DNA of 64,000 nt, taken from NCBI GenBank assembly GCA_015180985.1, contig CP054185.1, positions 682,001 through 746,000 of the forward strand. The letters are read 5' to 3'. Below the pieces are notes generated by a model, which did not search any database, was not told where the DNA came from, and was given only the letters and a program-made list of their open reading frames with translations. The translations under genes were made by a program, and so were the position numbers. Position 1 is the first letter of the stretch; each line of letters opens with the position of its first letter. The stretch is from Flammeovirgaceae bacterium. Its GTDB lineage: Bacteria; Bacteroidota; Bacteroidia; Cytophagales; Cyclobacteriaceae. This document shows, in pieces, positions 1-8,755 of this stretch.

Positions 1-183
1 TGTCAGTTGGAGTGGAGCATTGCCGCCAAGTATTGGTCGATTGCTTTGCTTACACTGATCAGTTGTGTTGGATTTTATTTGGTTTTGATTCGTCCGTTTA
101 ATACGATGCGCTTCTTGTTTGGGATGAAACCAAAAAAGAGGTCTGGTGTAAAACAGTTGGAAGAAATTAAGAAAGCCGCTTAA
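1..183 (+). CDS. C-terminal end of an acyltransferase-like membrane protein (partial)
   Basis: The window opens inside a reading frame that runs in frame 1 to a TAA stop at 181-183, giving the last 60 residues. They contain one hydrophobic helix (around SIALLTLISCVGFYLVLI) followed by RPFNTMRFLFGMK and a basic tail. A final helix followed by an R-F-rich motif of this kind is typical of the C-terminus of acyltransferase-3 family membrane proteins in Bacteroidota, but the catalytic part lies outside the window. The family call is an inference from a short tail; a different polytopic membrane protein is possible. Confidence 0.45.
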   Translation, partial: CQLEWSIAAKYWSIALLTLISCVGFYLVLIRPFNTMRFLFGMKPKKRSGVKQLEEIKKAA

Positions 184-194
184 TTCCACGCACC

Positions 195-1352
195 ATGAAA
201 AAGAAAATTGCATATGCAGTAATAATCCTGGCAGTGTTAAGCATTGCCTTTGCTTCGTGCAGCACCAAAACCTATATGGGCCGGTGGATGAAATGGCGTG
301 CATCCGACATACTTGATCATGAAAAATTCCCTAACCATCCGTTTGATGCTTCTCCTCATCCTTTTTCATTCATCGAAGCAACGGATAGCAGGCTGACTGA
401 TTTGATGATTGAAACTAAAAAAGGTAAAGCTACACTGAAAAGGGTTCTGGAATCCTCGGAAACAACAGCTTTCCTGCTTATTAAAAATGATTCATTGCTG
501 TATGAGGGCTATTTTAACAAATATTCACGCGAATCTATTAACACTTCGTTTTCAGTTGGTAAATCCATTACCTCATTACTGTTAGGTAAGGCAATGGATG
601 ATGGACTGATCGAATCGTTAACCGATCCGGTTACCCGGTACCTTCCGCAACTTGCCCAACAGGATGCGCGCTACCAGAAACTAACACTATTACATTTATT
701 GAATATGCGCAGCGGCATCCAGTTTAAGGATCATGATTTGCCTTGGGGCGATAAGCCGAAGGCATACTACCACCCTCGTTTGCGCGAACGTATTTATGAA
801 TTGCCAATAAAAGCTGAACCGGGCACTGCATTTAAATACAATTCCTATAATCCGATAGTTATCGGCATGGTGTTGGAAAAAACTTGCGGGCAGTCTCCGG
901 CCGAATACTTTGAAAGGAACATCTGGAACAAGCTGGGCATGGAGTACAGTGGTTCATGGAGTATGGATAGTGACGAGTCGCGCATGATGAAAATGGAAAG
1001 CGGACTAAACCTTCGCGCAATTGATTTTGCCAAATTCGGCCGCCTGGTACTGAATAAAGGAAAGTGGAATGATGAACAGGTTATTTCCGAAAAATGGATT
1101 GAGGCAAGCACTGCAGTTTCACTGGAAAATCATGTTCCGGAATTTGGTAATGAGATTCACTACGAGAAATTCTGGTGGCTGCACAGCAAAGACCAAAAGC
1201 ATGCCTACATCATTTCAGGCTGGGGCCACCTGGGGCAGTACTTGTATATTTTTCCGGATGAGAAAATTATTATTGTTCGCATGGGAAAAGATATAGGTCG
1301 TGTTGGGAGTTGGAAAAATATTTTTCTTCAGGTCGCGGATGCTGTTAGATAA
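195..1352 (+). CDS. Serine hydrolase, class C beta-lactamase-like lipoprotein
   Basis: Protein of 385 residues with a lipoprotein signal: basic start, hydrophobic core and Cys22 in the lipobox AFASC. The mature part is a beta-lactamase/transpeptidase-like fold. The nucleophile motif SVGK is at residues 120-123, a Y-x-N type motif is in FKYNSYNP, and the third motif is HLG in SGWGHLGQ near the end. Members of this large family include AmpC-like hydrolases, esterases and D-amino-acid peptidases, so a substrate cannot be named. Export and lipidation suggest an envelope or periplasmic role. It starts 11 bp after the preceding gene on the same strand and may be cotranscribed with it. The family is clear; true beta-lactamase activity is not implied. 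Confidence 0.85.
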   Translation: MKKKIAYAVIILAVLSIAFASCSTKTYMGRWMKWRASDILDHEKFPNHPFDASPHPFSFIEATDSRLTDLMIETKKGKATLKRVLESSETTAFLLIKNDSLLYEGYFNKYSRESINTSFSVGKSITSLLLGKAMDDGLIESLTDPVTRYLPQLAQQDARYQKLTLLHLLNMRSGIQFKDHDLPWGDKPKAYYHPRLRERIYELPIKAEPGTAFKYNSYNPIVIGMVLEKTCGQSPAEYFERNIWNKLGMEYSGSWSMDSDESRMMKMESGLNLRAIDFAKFGRLVLNKGKWNDEQVISEKWIEASTAVSLENHVPEFGNEIHYEKFWWLHSKDQKHAYIISGWGHLGQYLYIFPDEKIIIVRMGKDIGRVGSWKNIFLQVADAVR

Positions 1353-1412
1353 TTTTTTGAGATTTATGAGCTAGCCGTTTATGTGTAAGAAATTCTTTAT
1401 CTTCATAGCCTT

Positions 1413-2663
1413 ATGAAGAAATTTCAATTAGGTGTAATTGCCTTGGTGATATGCACGGCATGCAGCGAATCACCGAAAGAACCCATCGTATGGAAATCCA
1501 TCGAAAAAGATTTGCAGGCTCAGTTTATCCTGGCGCAGGATGGCGATGTAATTGAACTGCCCGAGGGCAACTTTATGTTTACCCGCACCTTGAGCATGGA
1601 CGGGAAATCGAACATCACTATTCGCGGAAAAGGCATGGACAAAACCGTTTTGTCGTGGAAAAATCAAACCGAAGGCGCGCAAGGTTTGCAAATCAGCAAC
1701 GGAAAAAATATTGTGCTTGAAGATTTTTCAGTAGAGGATGCCAAAGGCGACAACCTGAAAGTGAACGACACGAATGGGATTACGTTGCGAAGAATCCGTT
1801 CCGTGTGGGCCGATGGCCCCAAAACTGAAAATGGTGCTTACGCACTTTACCCGGTGTTGTGTAAACATGTGCTGATGGAAGAGTGTATAGCCATGGGTTC
1901 ATCCGATGCCGGCATTTATGTGGGGCAATCCGATTCGGTCATCATCCGCAACAACAAAGCCTACTGGAACGTTGCCGGCATCGAAAGCGAAAACTCCAAG
2001 TGGGTTGAGATTTACGGCAACGAAGCGTATGACAATACCGGGGGCATTTTGGTTTTTGATCTGCCTGGTCTCACAACCTACGGCCATTCCACCAAAGTGT
2101 ATAAAAACATCATCCGCAGCAATAACTATAAAAACTTCGCCCAAAAGGGCAACATCGTGGCCAGCATACCGCCTGGCTCGGGCATGATGATCCTGGCCAC
2201 ACACGATGTGGCCATTTACGACAACGATTTTAAGGATAACACAACGGTAGGCCTGGCCATAGTAAGTTACGAACTGGTGGCCGCCCTGAACGAAGGCGAG
2301 CAGGAACAACCCGGGTCAGTTGGCGGAGTGCAAACCGTGAACAACCGGTACAAAGAAGATTCGCTGTACAATCCGTATCCTTACAACGTGCACGTAACCA
2401 ACAACCGGTTTTCCAACAAACACTGGTTCCCCACGTTTCAGAACGACATCGGCAAGCTGCTGGCCATGAAATCGCTGTTCAGTCCGCCTGATATTTTATA
2501 CGATGGCATCCCTGATCCCAACCGTGCCGAACGCAACATCTGTATTGATGAAAGCAGAAAAATAACCTTCATTAATCTGGATGCGGCCAACGATTTCAAG
2601 GGGTTAACAAAAGATGTAAAAAACTTTGCCTGTAAGGCTAACGAAAAAGTTTCGCTGAAGTGA
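1413..2663 (+). CDS. Parallel beta-helix repeat lipoprotein (TIGR03805-like)
   Basis: Protein of 416 residues. A signal peptide ends at Cys17 (lipobox VICTAC), so it is probably a lipoprotein. The body is built of short N- and G-rich strands with phrases such as NGKNIVLEDFSVEDA, NTNGITLRRIRSVWA and SVIIRNNKAYWNVAGIESEN, which is the right-handed parallel beta-helix pattern of NosD and pectate-lyase-like proteins. The downstream gene overlaps it by four bases (GTGA) and encodes a diheme cytochrome of the SO2930 type. These two families are known to occur as neighbours (TIGR03805 with TIGR03806), which supports both calls. The role of the pair is not known; a polysaccharide-binding or electron-transfer scaffold is speculation. 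Confidence 0.85.
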   Translation: MKKFQLGVIALVICTACSESPKEPIVWKSIEKDLQAQFILAQDGDVIELPEGNFMFTRTLSMDGKSNITIRGKGMDKTVLSWKNQTEGAQGLQISNGKNIVLEDFSVEDAKGDNLKVNDTNGITLRRIRSVWADGPKTENGAYALYPVLCKHVLMEECIAMGSSDAGIYVGQSDSVIIRNNKAYWNVAGIESENSKWVEIYGNEAYDNTGGILVFDLPGLTTYGHSTKVYKNIIRSNNYKNFAQKGNIVASIPPGSGMMILATHDVAIYDNDFKDNTTVGLAIVSYELVAALNEGEQEQPGSVGGVQTVNNRYKEDSLYNPYPYNVHVTNNRFSNKHWFPTFQNDIGKLLAMKSLFSPPDILYDGIPDPNRAERNICIDESRKITFINLDAANDFKGLTKDVKNFACKANEKVSLK

Positions 2664-3730
2664 AATCAATACGTGCGATAACCGTACTGATGCTGGCTAT
2701 TTCGTGCAGCCGGCCAAAGCCTGCTGTGGTTGTGGTAGAGGAGCAGCCGTTGGGAGAAACTGAACTTACCCTCCCCGGAGAAAAAATGCTTTCGGCCTAT
2801 AACTTTTTTAAGGGTGACCTTAAAAATCTTGAACCGGCAGAAGGGGTCATCCACTATGAACTAAATTCACCGCTCTTTACAGATTACGCGCACAAAAAAC
2901 GATTCATCCGGTTTCCTAAAGGCACATTTGCCAACTATAATGCTAACAATGTACTGGATTTCCCGGAGGGCACGGTGCTTATTAAAAACTTTTACTATAC
3001 CGCTGATTTCAGAAAACCGACTGAAAACATCCGCATCCTTGAAACACGCTTATTGATTCTGGAAAACGGAACCTGGAAAGCCCTGCCCTACATCTGGAAC
3101 GAGGAACAAACCGAAGCCTACCTGGATGTGAGCGGAAAAAATATTGATATACGGTGGATACATCCTGACGGCACCGTAAAGCAGGTGAATTATTCTGTGC
3201 CGAACATGAACCAATGTAAAGGCTGCCACCTCCGTGGCGATAAGATAGCGCCCATCGGGCCTACAGCAAGGCAACTTAACGGTACAATCCGCGGACAATC
3301 AAAAAATCAACTTGTGCAGTTAGCTGAGCAAGGTTTGCTGCATAATCTGCCCTCGCTTAATGAGGTACCACGACTGGCTGATTACGATAATAAAAACGAA
3401 GCGCTCGAACTGCGCGCCCGCGCCTGGCTTGAAGTAAATTGCGCCCACTGCCACCGCCCGGATGGGCCGGCAAAAACCAGTGGCCTTCATTTGCTTGCTG
3501 ATGTGAAAAACCCATTTGAGTTGGGTATCGGCAAACCCCCTGTTGCGGCCGGCCGGGGTTCGGGCGGGCTGAACTATGATATCGTTCCCGGTAAACCGGA
3601 ACAATCCATCCTGTATTACCGCATCAATTCGGCTGACCCTGGCGTGATGATGCCTGAACTGGGCAAAAAAATGATCCACCAGGAAGGAGTTGATCTGATA
3701 CACGAATGGATCAGATCCATGAAACAATGA
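2660..3730 (+). CDS. SO2930-family diheme c-type cytochrome lipoprotein
   Basis: Protein of 356 residues starting at GTG, whose GTGA overlaps the stop of the beta-helix gene, so translation is probably coupled. Cys16 in LAISC is a likely lipidation site. Two haem c attachment motifs are visible: CKGCH at residues 186-190 and CAHCH at 261-265. The second is followed by a cytochrome-c-like tail with P-G-K-P-E and MMPELGKK, where a methionine could be an axial ligand. Length, motif spacing and neighbour match the uncharacterised SO2930 (TIGR03806) family. It should act in the periplasm as an electron carrier or oxidase subunit, but substrate and partner are unknown. Confidence 0.88.
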   Translation: MKSIRAITVLMLAISCSRPKPAVVVVEEQPLGETELTLPGEKMLSAYNFFKGDLKNLEPAEGVIHYELNSPLFTDYAHKKRFIRFPKGTFANYNANNVLDFPEGTVLIKNFYYTADFRKPTENIRILETRLLILENGTWKALPYIWNEEQTEAYLDVSGKNIDIRWIHPDGTVKQVNYSVPNMNQCKGCHLRGDKIAPIGPTARQLNGTIRGQSKNQLVQLAEQGLLHNLPSLNEVPRLADYDNKNEALELRARAWLEVNCAHCHRPDGPAKTSGLHLLADVKNPFELGIGKPPVAAGRGSGGLNYDIVPGKPEQSILYYRINSADPGVMMPELGKKMIHQEGVDLIHEWIRSMKQ

Positions 3731-4896
3731 GTCTTAGTAAGATTAAGTTCAATCGAAATGAATGTGCGGGCGCTTTTGGCGACATCGGCACCGACTTTCC
3801 GCTGATTGTCGCCATGATTCTTGCGGCCGGCCTGTATACACCCAGCGTACTGATTGTGTTTGGCCTGATGCAAATTTTTACCGGGCTGGTGTACCGCATG
3901 CCCATGCCAGTGCAACCACTGAAGGCCATGGCCACCATTGTTATCTCCCAAAAAATAGCCGGAACAATTCTGCTTGGTGCCGGGCTCGCCATCGGGGTAG
4001 TGATGCTGATATTATCCCTAACCGGACTACTGGACAAACTGGCTCAATGGGTACCCAAAGCAGTTGTTCGAGGCATCCAGTTCGGTTTGGGACTTAGCTT
4101 ATGCCTGCTGGCATTTAAAGAATACATACCCGCTACCGGGTTAAATGGCTTCATCATTGCAGCCATAGCTTTTGTACTGATTATTGCACTGATTGATAAC
4201 CGCCAATATCCGGCTTCGCTTATCGTTATCCTGGGGGGGATACTTTATGCCGTTCTAACCAAACTGAATCTGCACGAACTTGCCGGGTCGGCTGGGTTTA
4301 CACTACCCCATATACATACTCCTTCAATTGATGACATTGCTAAGGGCTTCGTGTTACTGGCCTTGCCGCAAATTCCGCTTTCACTGGGCAACTCCATATT
4401 AGCCACACGTCAGGTTGCACATGATTTGTTTCCGCAACGCACCGACCTTACTATTCGGAAAATCGGGTTAACCTACTCCATCATGAACCTTGTTGCTCCG
4501 TGGGTTGGCGGCATACCCTGTTGCCACGGGGCCGGGGGTATGGTTGGACATTATACATTTGGCGGCCGGACAGGCGGCTCGGTAATACTATACGGTGCGC
4601 TATTTATTTTGCTTGGGATATTCTTCGGAAACAGTATTCATCAACTGATTGAAGTTTTTCCTTTACCTGTACTTGGAACAATTCTGTTATTTGAAGGTGC
4701 TGCCCTTATTCTGCTTATCCGCGACCTGGCTCACGATCAAAAAGGACTTGTTGTTGCTATACTAACCGGTTTGCTGGCGTTTGGCTTGCCATACGGTTTC
4801 CTGGTGGGTATTGTAGTTGGACTATTGTTACACTACCTGCCCGTTAACCTGAACACGTTAAAGGAAATCGGGAGAAAAAAAGATAAAACCGGGTAG
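3727..4896 (+). CDS. MOT1-type molybdate/sulfate permease
   Basis: Protein of 389 residues, about 10-11 hydrophobic segments. The N-terminal NECAGAFGDIGTDFPL and the later PMPVQPLKAMATIV are the two signature regions of the MOT1 branch of SulP-like transporters (Pfam MFS_MOT1). IPCCHGAGGMVGHYTFGGRT is a third conserved region. The start chosen is the ATG whose ATGA overlaps the TGA of the cytochrome gene; a further ATG seven codons upstream lies wholly inside that gene and is less likely. Known relatives import molybdate or sulfate. Coupling to a cytochrome gene hints at oxyanion metabolism, which is inference. Confidence 0.85.
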   Translation: MSLSKIKFNRNECAGAFGDIGTDFPLIVAMILAAGLYTPSVLIVFGLMQIFTGLVYRMPMPVQPLKAMATIVISQKIAGTILLGAGLAIGVVMLILSLTGLLDKLAQWVPKAVVRGIQFGLGLSLCLLAFKEYIPATGLNGFIIAAIAFVLIIALIDNRQYPASLIVILGGILYAVLTKLNLHELAGSAGFTLPHIHTPSIDDIAKGFVLLALPQIPLSLGNSILATRQVAHDLFPQRTDLTIRKIGLTYSIMNLVAPWVGGIPCCHGAGGMVGHYTFGGRTGGSVILYGALFILLGIFFGNSIHQLIEVFPLPVLGTILLFEGAALILLIRDLAHDQKGLVVAILTGLLAFGLPYGFLVGIVVGLLLHYLPVNLNTLKEIGRKKDKTG

Positions 4897-5103
4897 CTAC
4901 TCCATCTCCCGGATTTCAAAATCCCTGCCCTTACCGTAACGGATTAAATCCTTGAGCAGAAATTGCTCGAGTGTATGAAGGTTCTTTACTTTGAAATCAC
5001 CATCAGCCAGAATATACTCAACTACAAATTCGTTTACCTCGCCAAAATTGATTAAGCGGTATTTTTTTCCAACACGAAGCACATCAAACGAAAGACCCTG
5101 CAT
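4897..5103 (-). CDS. Small conserved hypothetical protein, 68 residues
   Basis: Unrecognised small soluble protein. It has alternating beta-strand-like stretches (YRLINFGEVNEFVVEYI, DGDFKVKNLHT) and a charged end. Its start overlaps the stop of the upstream GroES-like gene by one base (TAATG), so the two are very likely translated from one message. Its own stop abuts the convergent permease gene. The coupling argues that it is real, and the tight association suggests a role tied to the GroES-like protein, but nothing in the sequence names a function. Confidence 0.65.
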   Translation of the reverse strand: MQGLSFDVLRVGKKYRLINFGEVNEFVVEYILADGDFKVKNLHTLEQFLLKDLIRYGKGRDFEIREME

Positions 5104-5477
5104 TACAATTCTTCTTCACGCTCCAGCATTAAAATGGAACTCTGGGGAACAATAAAATATTTCTCGCCTTCATAAATCACTTCAATAGCCCCCTTCTGTA
5201 AAAAGATAGCCAGGTCCCCCTCCTGCGCCTGGAGCGGAAGGTATTTTACCTGATCTTCCTTGCCTTTCCACAAGTCATCTTCATCGGCAGGCATGGGCAG
5301 CGGGTAGCCCGGACCTACTTTAATGACATAGCCGCTCTGGATCTTTTCTTTTTCCTGAACACCCGGAGGCAGGTATAAACCGCTGTCGGTTTTGTCGGAT
5401 TGTTTTGACGGGCGTATCAAAACCCGATCGCCCACAACAATGATTTTCTTGAGTTTGTTGTCAGGTGTAAGTTTCAT
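5103..5477 (-). CDS. GroES-like co-chaperonin family protein
   Basis: Protein of 124 residues from the ATG at 5477. It shows the GroES core: VVGDRVLIRPSK, then SGLYLPPGVQEKEK, then GYVIKVGPG, and near the end QEGDLAIFLQKGAIEVIYEGEKYFIV. Standard GroES is about 95 residues; here an acidic insert of about 25 residues (PADEDDLWKGKED region) follows the GPG turn, and there is no groEL beside it. A second in-frame ATG lies three codons upstream, and a TACTTTTA element (one base off TAnnTTTG, 5486-5493 on this strand) ends eight bases before the chosen start, favouring it. It is probably a GroES paralogue, not the housekeeping co-chaperonin. Confidence 0.75.
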   Translation of the reverse strand: MKLTPDNKLKKIIVVGDRVLIRPSKQSDKTDSGLYLPPGVQEKEKIQSGYVIKVGPGYPLPMPADEDDLWKGKEDQVKYLPLQAQEGDLAIFLQKGAIEVIYEGEKYFIVPQSSILMLEREEEL

Positions 5478-5520
5478 AGGCGACATAAAAGTACAGAGTT
5501 TTTGAAGAACAGCAGGCAGC

Positions 5521-5551
5521 AAAAAGGCAGACCATTTTGATCTGCCTTTTT
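5521..5551 (-). terminator. Rho-independent terminator downstream of the 138-residue membrane protein gene
   Basis: A perfect 11-bp inverted repeat (AAAAAGGCAGA and TCTGCCTTTTT) with a 9-base loop. Read on the minus strand it begins about 20 bases after the stop of the gene at 5572-5988 and ends in a T run. It also separates that gene from the GroES-like gene. Confidence 0.75.
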
Positions 5552-5571
5552 CACTTGTTGTCAACCGGCAA

Positions 5572-5988
5572 CTACTTTTTCCCCAGCACCACGCCTATCA
5601 CGCCACCGGTAGCGCCCATCATTACGCCAATAACCAATGGATCAACTAAGGCACCGGTAAGGTTCATGATGTTGGTGGTGCCATACATGGTCAGGTCAAC
5701 ACCATATCCAATAATCAAACCAATGATTAGGCCCGATTTAAAACCTCCGCCAAAGGTGGTAATGTTGGCCCAGTTGCCAAAAATGTACACCAGCAGGTAC
5801 GCCTGCAACAGGTTGCCTACAACCAGTGCCCACCACACCATTTCAGTTTCTGCGCGCATCACACCGGTTGCTGTGCCCTGGTTGCTGTTAAAGAAATCCA
5901 TCAACACCATGCCATACAACAACCAGCCGAGGAGGAAGAATACCACAAAACCGGCCAGGGTAGCCAAGAGTCTTTTTTTCATGTCCAT
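5572..5988 (-). CDS. Small integral membrane protein, 138 residues
   Basis: Four hydrophobic segments are visible: LLATLAGFVVFFLLGWLLYG, a segment around MVWWALVVGNLLQAYLLVYI, a glycine-rich GGGFKSGLIIGLIIGYG, and the C-terminal GVMMGATGGVIGVVLGKK. The arrangement resembles DUF1761-type small membrane proteins, but the match is only in general style and no family is claimed. It has its own terminator downstream and a gap of about 65 bases to the next gene upstream, so it is probably a single-gene unit. Function unknown. Confidence 0.7.
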   Translation of the reverse strand: MDMKKRLLATLAGFVVFFLLGWLLYGMVLMDFFNSNQGTATGVMRAETEMVWWALVVGNLLQAYLLVYIFGNWANITTFGGGFKSGLIIGLIIGYGVDLTMYGTTNIMNLTGALVDPLVIGVMMGATGGVIGVVLGKK

Positions 5989-6052
5989 AGTTTTAGGGGT
6001 TTAGTTTATATTTTGATTAGTCTAATGCAAATCATTCTGCAATCACAAGCTA

Positions 6053-7342
6053 CTACTCAAATAAATCCTTCTGCTCCTGTCCTTGCGGCTTATCGGTATA
6101 CAGCGGGAGCTTGCCCAGGCTTTTTGATACGAGCGCTTCATCCATAGCAATTCCACGTTGTTCGGCATCGGCTTTTTGCTCCTGTATCTGCATGGCCAGT
6201 TCCTTGTTGCTGATTTGTTTTGCCCTCCGCTCGGTGGGAGGATTAAGTTTTTCGGCACGTTCAAACTCAATTACCTTGTCCAGAAAATCTTTCGGCAAAT
6301 CGGCTTCGCTGCGGTAAACCAATTCAAAAAACTGCTTGGCAAAAAAACCGTCAATCTGAATTCTTCGTTTGGACAAATGCACAAACTTGCCGATAACGCG
6401 GCAAATGTTTTCGCGCTCTTCCGGACTAAGTTGTTCGGCAAATTCATAATCCTCAATTCTGCGCAACGAAAGAATGATGGGTTCGAGCGCATCGGTAGAG
6501 ATAACATACACCGTATAATCGCTCAGCTTATATTCAAATTGTTGAATTACCTCGAGTGTATTGGTTGGCACAACCAAAAATACCTCTCTGCGTACATTTT
6601 CTTCCTTTACATATTTGTTTACACTTTCGGCCTGGTTGCGCAGGTAAAGCGGAAAATTGGACAGGTCGTCATTGCCCGGGCTTTTGGCATCAAACACAAT
6701 ATACTCGTCATTAATCTTTAAGGTGTTGTCGGGCTTTCCCTTAAAAGGTACGGTATCTACATACTCTACGCCATTCCGGCTGCAAATAATTTTAATCCGG
6801 TTTTTTACATCGGCTTCGTGGTGCGACCAGGTTTCTTTTAATTTACGGAGCCGCTCGTACTCAGCCTGTTTCTGCTTTTCTTCTTTTTCGTTTCGTTCTT
6901 TTACAATGTCTTCACGCAATTTTACCAATTGGCTAATGTTCCGCTCATGCTCGGCTCTGCGCTGTTCTTCCCGTGTTTTAAACTGCGTATTTTCCTCGCG
7001 CAGCCTGCGGTTATCCTGCTCTGTGCTTTCAACTTTTTGGCGGATGGCAGCAACTTCATTGGCCAGTTCCTGGCCGCGTTTTAAAAAACTTTCGTTCTTC
7101 TCTTTCAGTGATGCAATTTCCTTTTGCAGATCTGCCTTATCGGCTACCAGCCGGTCAATCGTTACCTGCATTTTTGAATTTTCGGCACGAGCCACATCCA
7201 GCCCCGAAACCAGCCGCTGCAATTCGGCACTGGTGTCAATTAACATGGATTTAATTCTTCTCCAGCGGAACAACCGGTCCCACAGCGAATACGACCGGAG
7301 TTCGTTAAACAACTCTTTAATGGTATCCAATCCGTTTTCCAT
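6053..7342 (-). CDS. Coiled-coil protein with a PD-(D/E)XK-like core, RmuC-like architecture
   Basis: Protein of 429 residues. Residues about 35-175 are a long, highly charged coiled coil. A globular part follows with KPDNTLKINDEYIVFDAK: Asp205, then Asp218-Ala-Lys220, spaced as in a PD-(D/E)XK nuclease core. A helical region and a Q/E-rich tail finish it. RmuC proteins have the same plan of coiled coil followed by a PD-(D/E)XK domain and limit recombination at inverted repeats, but the classical RmuC signature was not recognised, so rmuC is not assigned. A TACCTTTA element sits only four bases before the ATG. It is divergent from rocD. Confidence 0.65.
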   Translation of the reverse strand: MENGLDTIKELFNELRSYSLWDRLFRWRRIKSMLIDTSAELQRLVSGLDVARAENSKMQVTIDRLVADKADLQKEIASLKEKNESFLKRGQELANEVAAIRQKVESTEQDNRRLREENTQFKTREEQRRAEHERNISQLVKLREDIVKERNEKEEKQKQAEYERLRKLKETWSHHEADVKNRIKIICSRNGVEYVDTVPFKGKPDNTLKINDEYIVFDAKSPGNDDLSNFPLYLRNQAESVNKYVKEENVRREVFLVVPTNTLEVIQQFEYKLSDYTVYVISTDALEPIILSLRRIEDYEFAEQLSPEERENICRVIGKFVHLSKRRIQIDGFFAKQFFELVYRSEADLPKDFLDKVIEFERAEKLNPPTERRAKQISNKELAMQIQEQKADAEQRGIAMDEALVSKSLGKLPLYTDKPQGQEQKDLFE

Positions 7343-7396
7343 AAGCTAAAGGTAAGTGAATTAGCGGGTAAACCGGTTAAAGATGGTAGCCAGAAC

Positions 7397-7413
7397 CTGA
7401 CAGCCTGTGTCAG
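7397..7413. promoter_or_regulatory. Inverted repeat in the divergent rmuC-like/rocD promoter region
   Basis: CTGACA and TGTCAG form a perfect 6-bp inverted repeat around a 5-base centre, in the 165-bp gap between two divergent genes. It could be an operator or a chance hairpin. A weak promoter-like pair (TTG at 7443-7445 and TAACTTGC at 7467-7474) lies between it and rocD. Confidence 0.3.
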
Positions 7414-7507
7414 TTTCGTAAGGAACGGCAAAACAGGCAAAATTGGGTTTGCGAGGCCTCTTTTGGTAACTTGCAAAGCGTTTTATTAAACAGAAACTAT
7501 CCTGATT

Positions 7508-8746
7508 ATGACTGATTTAATCACATCCAGCAGCAAAGCCATTGAATTAGAAGACCGCTACGGGGCGCATAATTACCACCCGTTGCCGGTGGTACTTACC
7601 CGGGGCGAAGGCGTTTTTCTGTGGGATGTGGAAGGCAAACGCTATTACGATTTCCTGTCGGCCTACAGTGCCGTTAACCAGGGGCATTGCCACCCGCGCA
7701 TCATTAACGCGCTGGTTGAACAGGCAAAAGAGCTTACGCTGGTTAGCCGGGCTTTCTATAACGATAAACTGGGCCTGGCCGAAAAATTTGTATGCGAAAC
7801 CTTTGGTTATGATAAGGCCTTGTTTATGAACAGCGGTGCCGAAGCCAACGAAACCGCCATTAAGCTGGCCCGCAAGTGGGGCTACACCAAAAAAGAAATA
7901 CCCGAATACGAAGCCGTGATTGTTGCCGCAAAGAAAAATTTTCACGGCCGAACTACTTCCATTATTTCTGCTTCGTCCGATCCATCTGCACGAAAAGGGT
8001 TCGGACCTTTTATGCCGGGTTTTGAACTGGTGGATTACGATAATATACCTGCCCTCGAAAAAGCACTGAGCAACCCTAACGTGTGCGGGTTGTGGATTGA
8101 GCCTATTCAAGGCGAAGCCGGTGTGTACGTTCCGGCTCACGGCTACCTGAAGGCTGCGGAAAAATTGTGCAAGCAACACAATGTGTTGTTAATGATGGAT
8201 GAAATCCAAACCGGTATTGCGCGCACCGGTAAAATGCTGGCAAGCGATCATGAGGGCGCGCGGCCCGATTTGCTGATTCTGGGTAAAGCTTTGAGCGGTG
8301 GTGTACTGCCGGTTTCAGTTGTGTTGGCCGATGATGACATTATGCTGGTTATTAAACCGGGGGAGCATGGCTCCACGTTTGGCGGCAACCCGCTGGCCGC
8401 TGCCGTGTGCATGGAGGCTTTGCAGGTAGTGAAGGATGAAAAACTTGCCGACAATGCCGAGCGGCTTGGAAAAGTCTTCCGCAAGCGGATGAATGCATTA
8501 ATTAAAAAAACAAAGTTGGTTACGCTGGTGCGCGGCAAGGGTTTGCTTAATGCCATCGTCATCAATGACACACCGCAGAGTGAAACGGCCTGGAACATTT
8601 GTTTAAAATTTGCCGAAAACGGCTTGCTGGCAAAACCTACACACGGCAACATTATTCGGCTGGCGCCACCGCTGGTTATTACCGAAGAGCAGCTTCACGA
8701 ATGCTGCGATATTATCGAGAAGTCAATACTGGCGTTTGATAATTAA
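7508..8746 (+). CDS. rocD: Ornithine--oxo-acid aminotransferase
   Basis: Protein of 412 residues, a class III PLP-dependent aminotransferase. It moves the delta-amino group of ornithine to 2-oxoglutarate, giving glutamate semialdehyde and glutamate in arginine/ornithine breakdown and proline synthesis. The N-terminal [14 protein letters not shown] and [17 protein letters not shown] are typical of ornithine aminotransferases. The PLP-binding Asp is in MMDEIQTG (Asp231) and the Schiff-base Lys is Lys260 in ILGKALSGG. Full length for the family. It is a single gene followed by a strong palindrome. Distinction from acetylornithine aminotransferase rests on the N-terminal motifs and is fairly secure. 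Confidence 0.92.
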   Translation: MTDLITSSSKAIELEDRYGAHNYHPLPVVLTRGEGVFLWDVEGKRYYDFLSAYSAVNQGHCHPRIINALVEQAKELTLVSRAFYNDKLGLAEKFVCETFGYDKALFMNSGAEANETAIKLARKWGYTKKEIPEYEAVIVAAKKNFHGRTTSIISASSDPSARKGFGPFMPGFELVDYDNIPALEKALSNPNVCGLWIEPIQGEAGVYVPAHGYLKAAEKLCKQHNVLLMMDEIQTGIARTGKMLASDHEGARPDLLILGKALSGGVLPVSVVLADDDIMLVIKPGEHGSTFGGNPLAAAVCMEALQVVKDEKLADNAERLGKVFRKRMNALIKKTKLVTLVRGKGLLNAIVINDTPQSETAWNICLKFAENGLLAKPTHGNIIRLAPPLVITEEQLHECCDIIEKSILAFDN

Positions 8747-8755
8747 ATGAGCCTG

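Noticed and set aside
5478-5564. Upstream extension of the GroES-like gene
   Set aside because: The extension would run through a strong terminator hairpin at 5521-5551 and has no family similarity.
6657-7349. A plus-strand frame of 230 codons opposite the rmuC-like gene
   Set aside because: Serine/phenylalanine-rich translation of the complement of a coiled-coil gene; a typical shadow frame.
7547-8179. A minus-strand frame of 210 codons inside rocD
   Set aside because: It lies antisense to conserved aminotransferase motifs and shows no domain.
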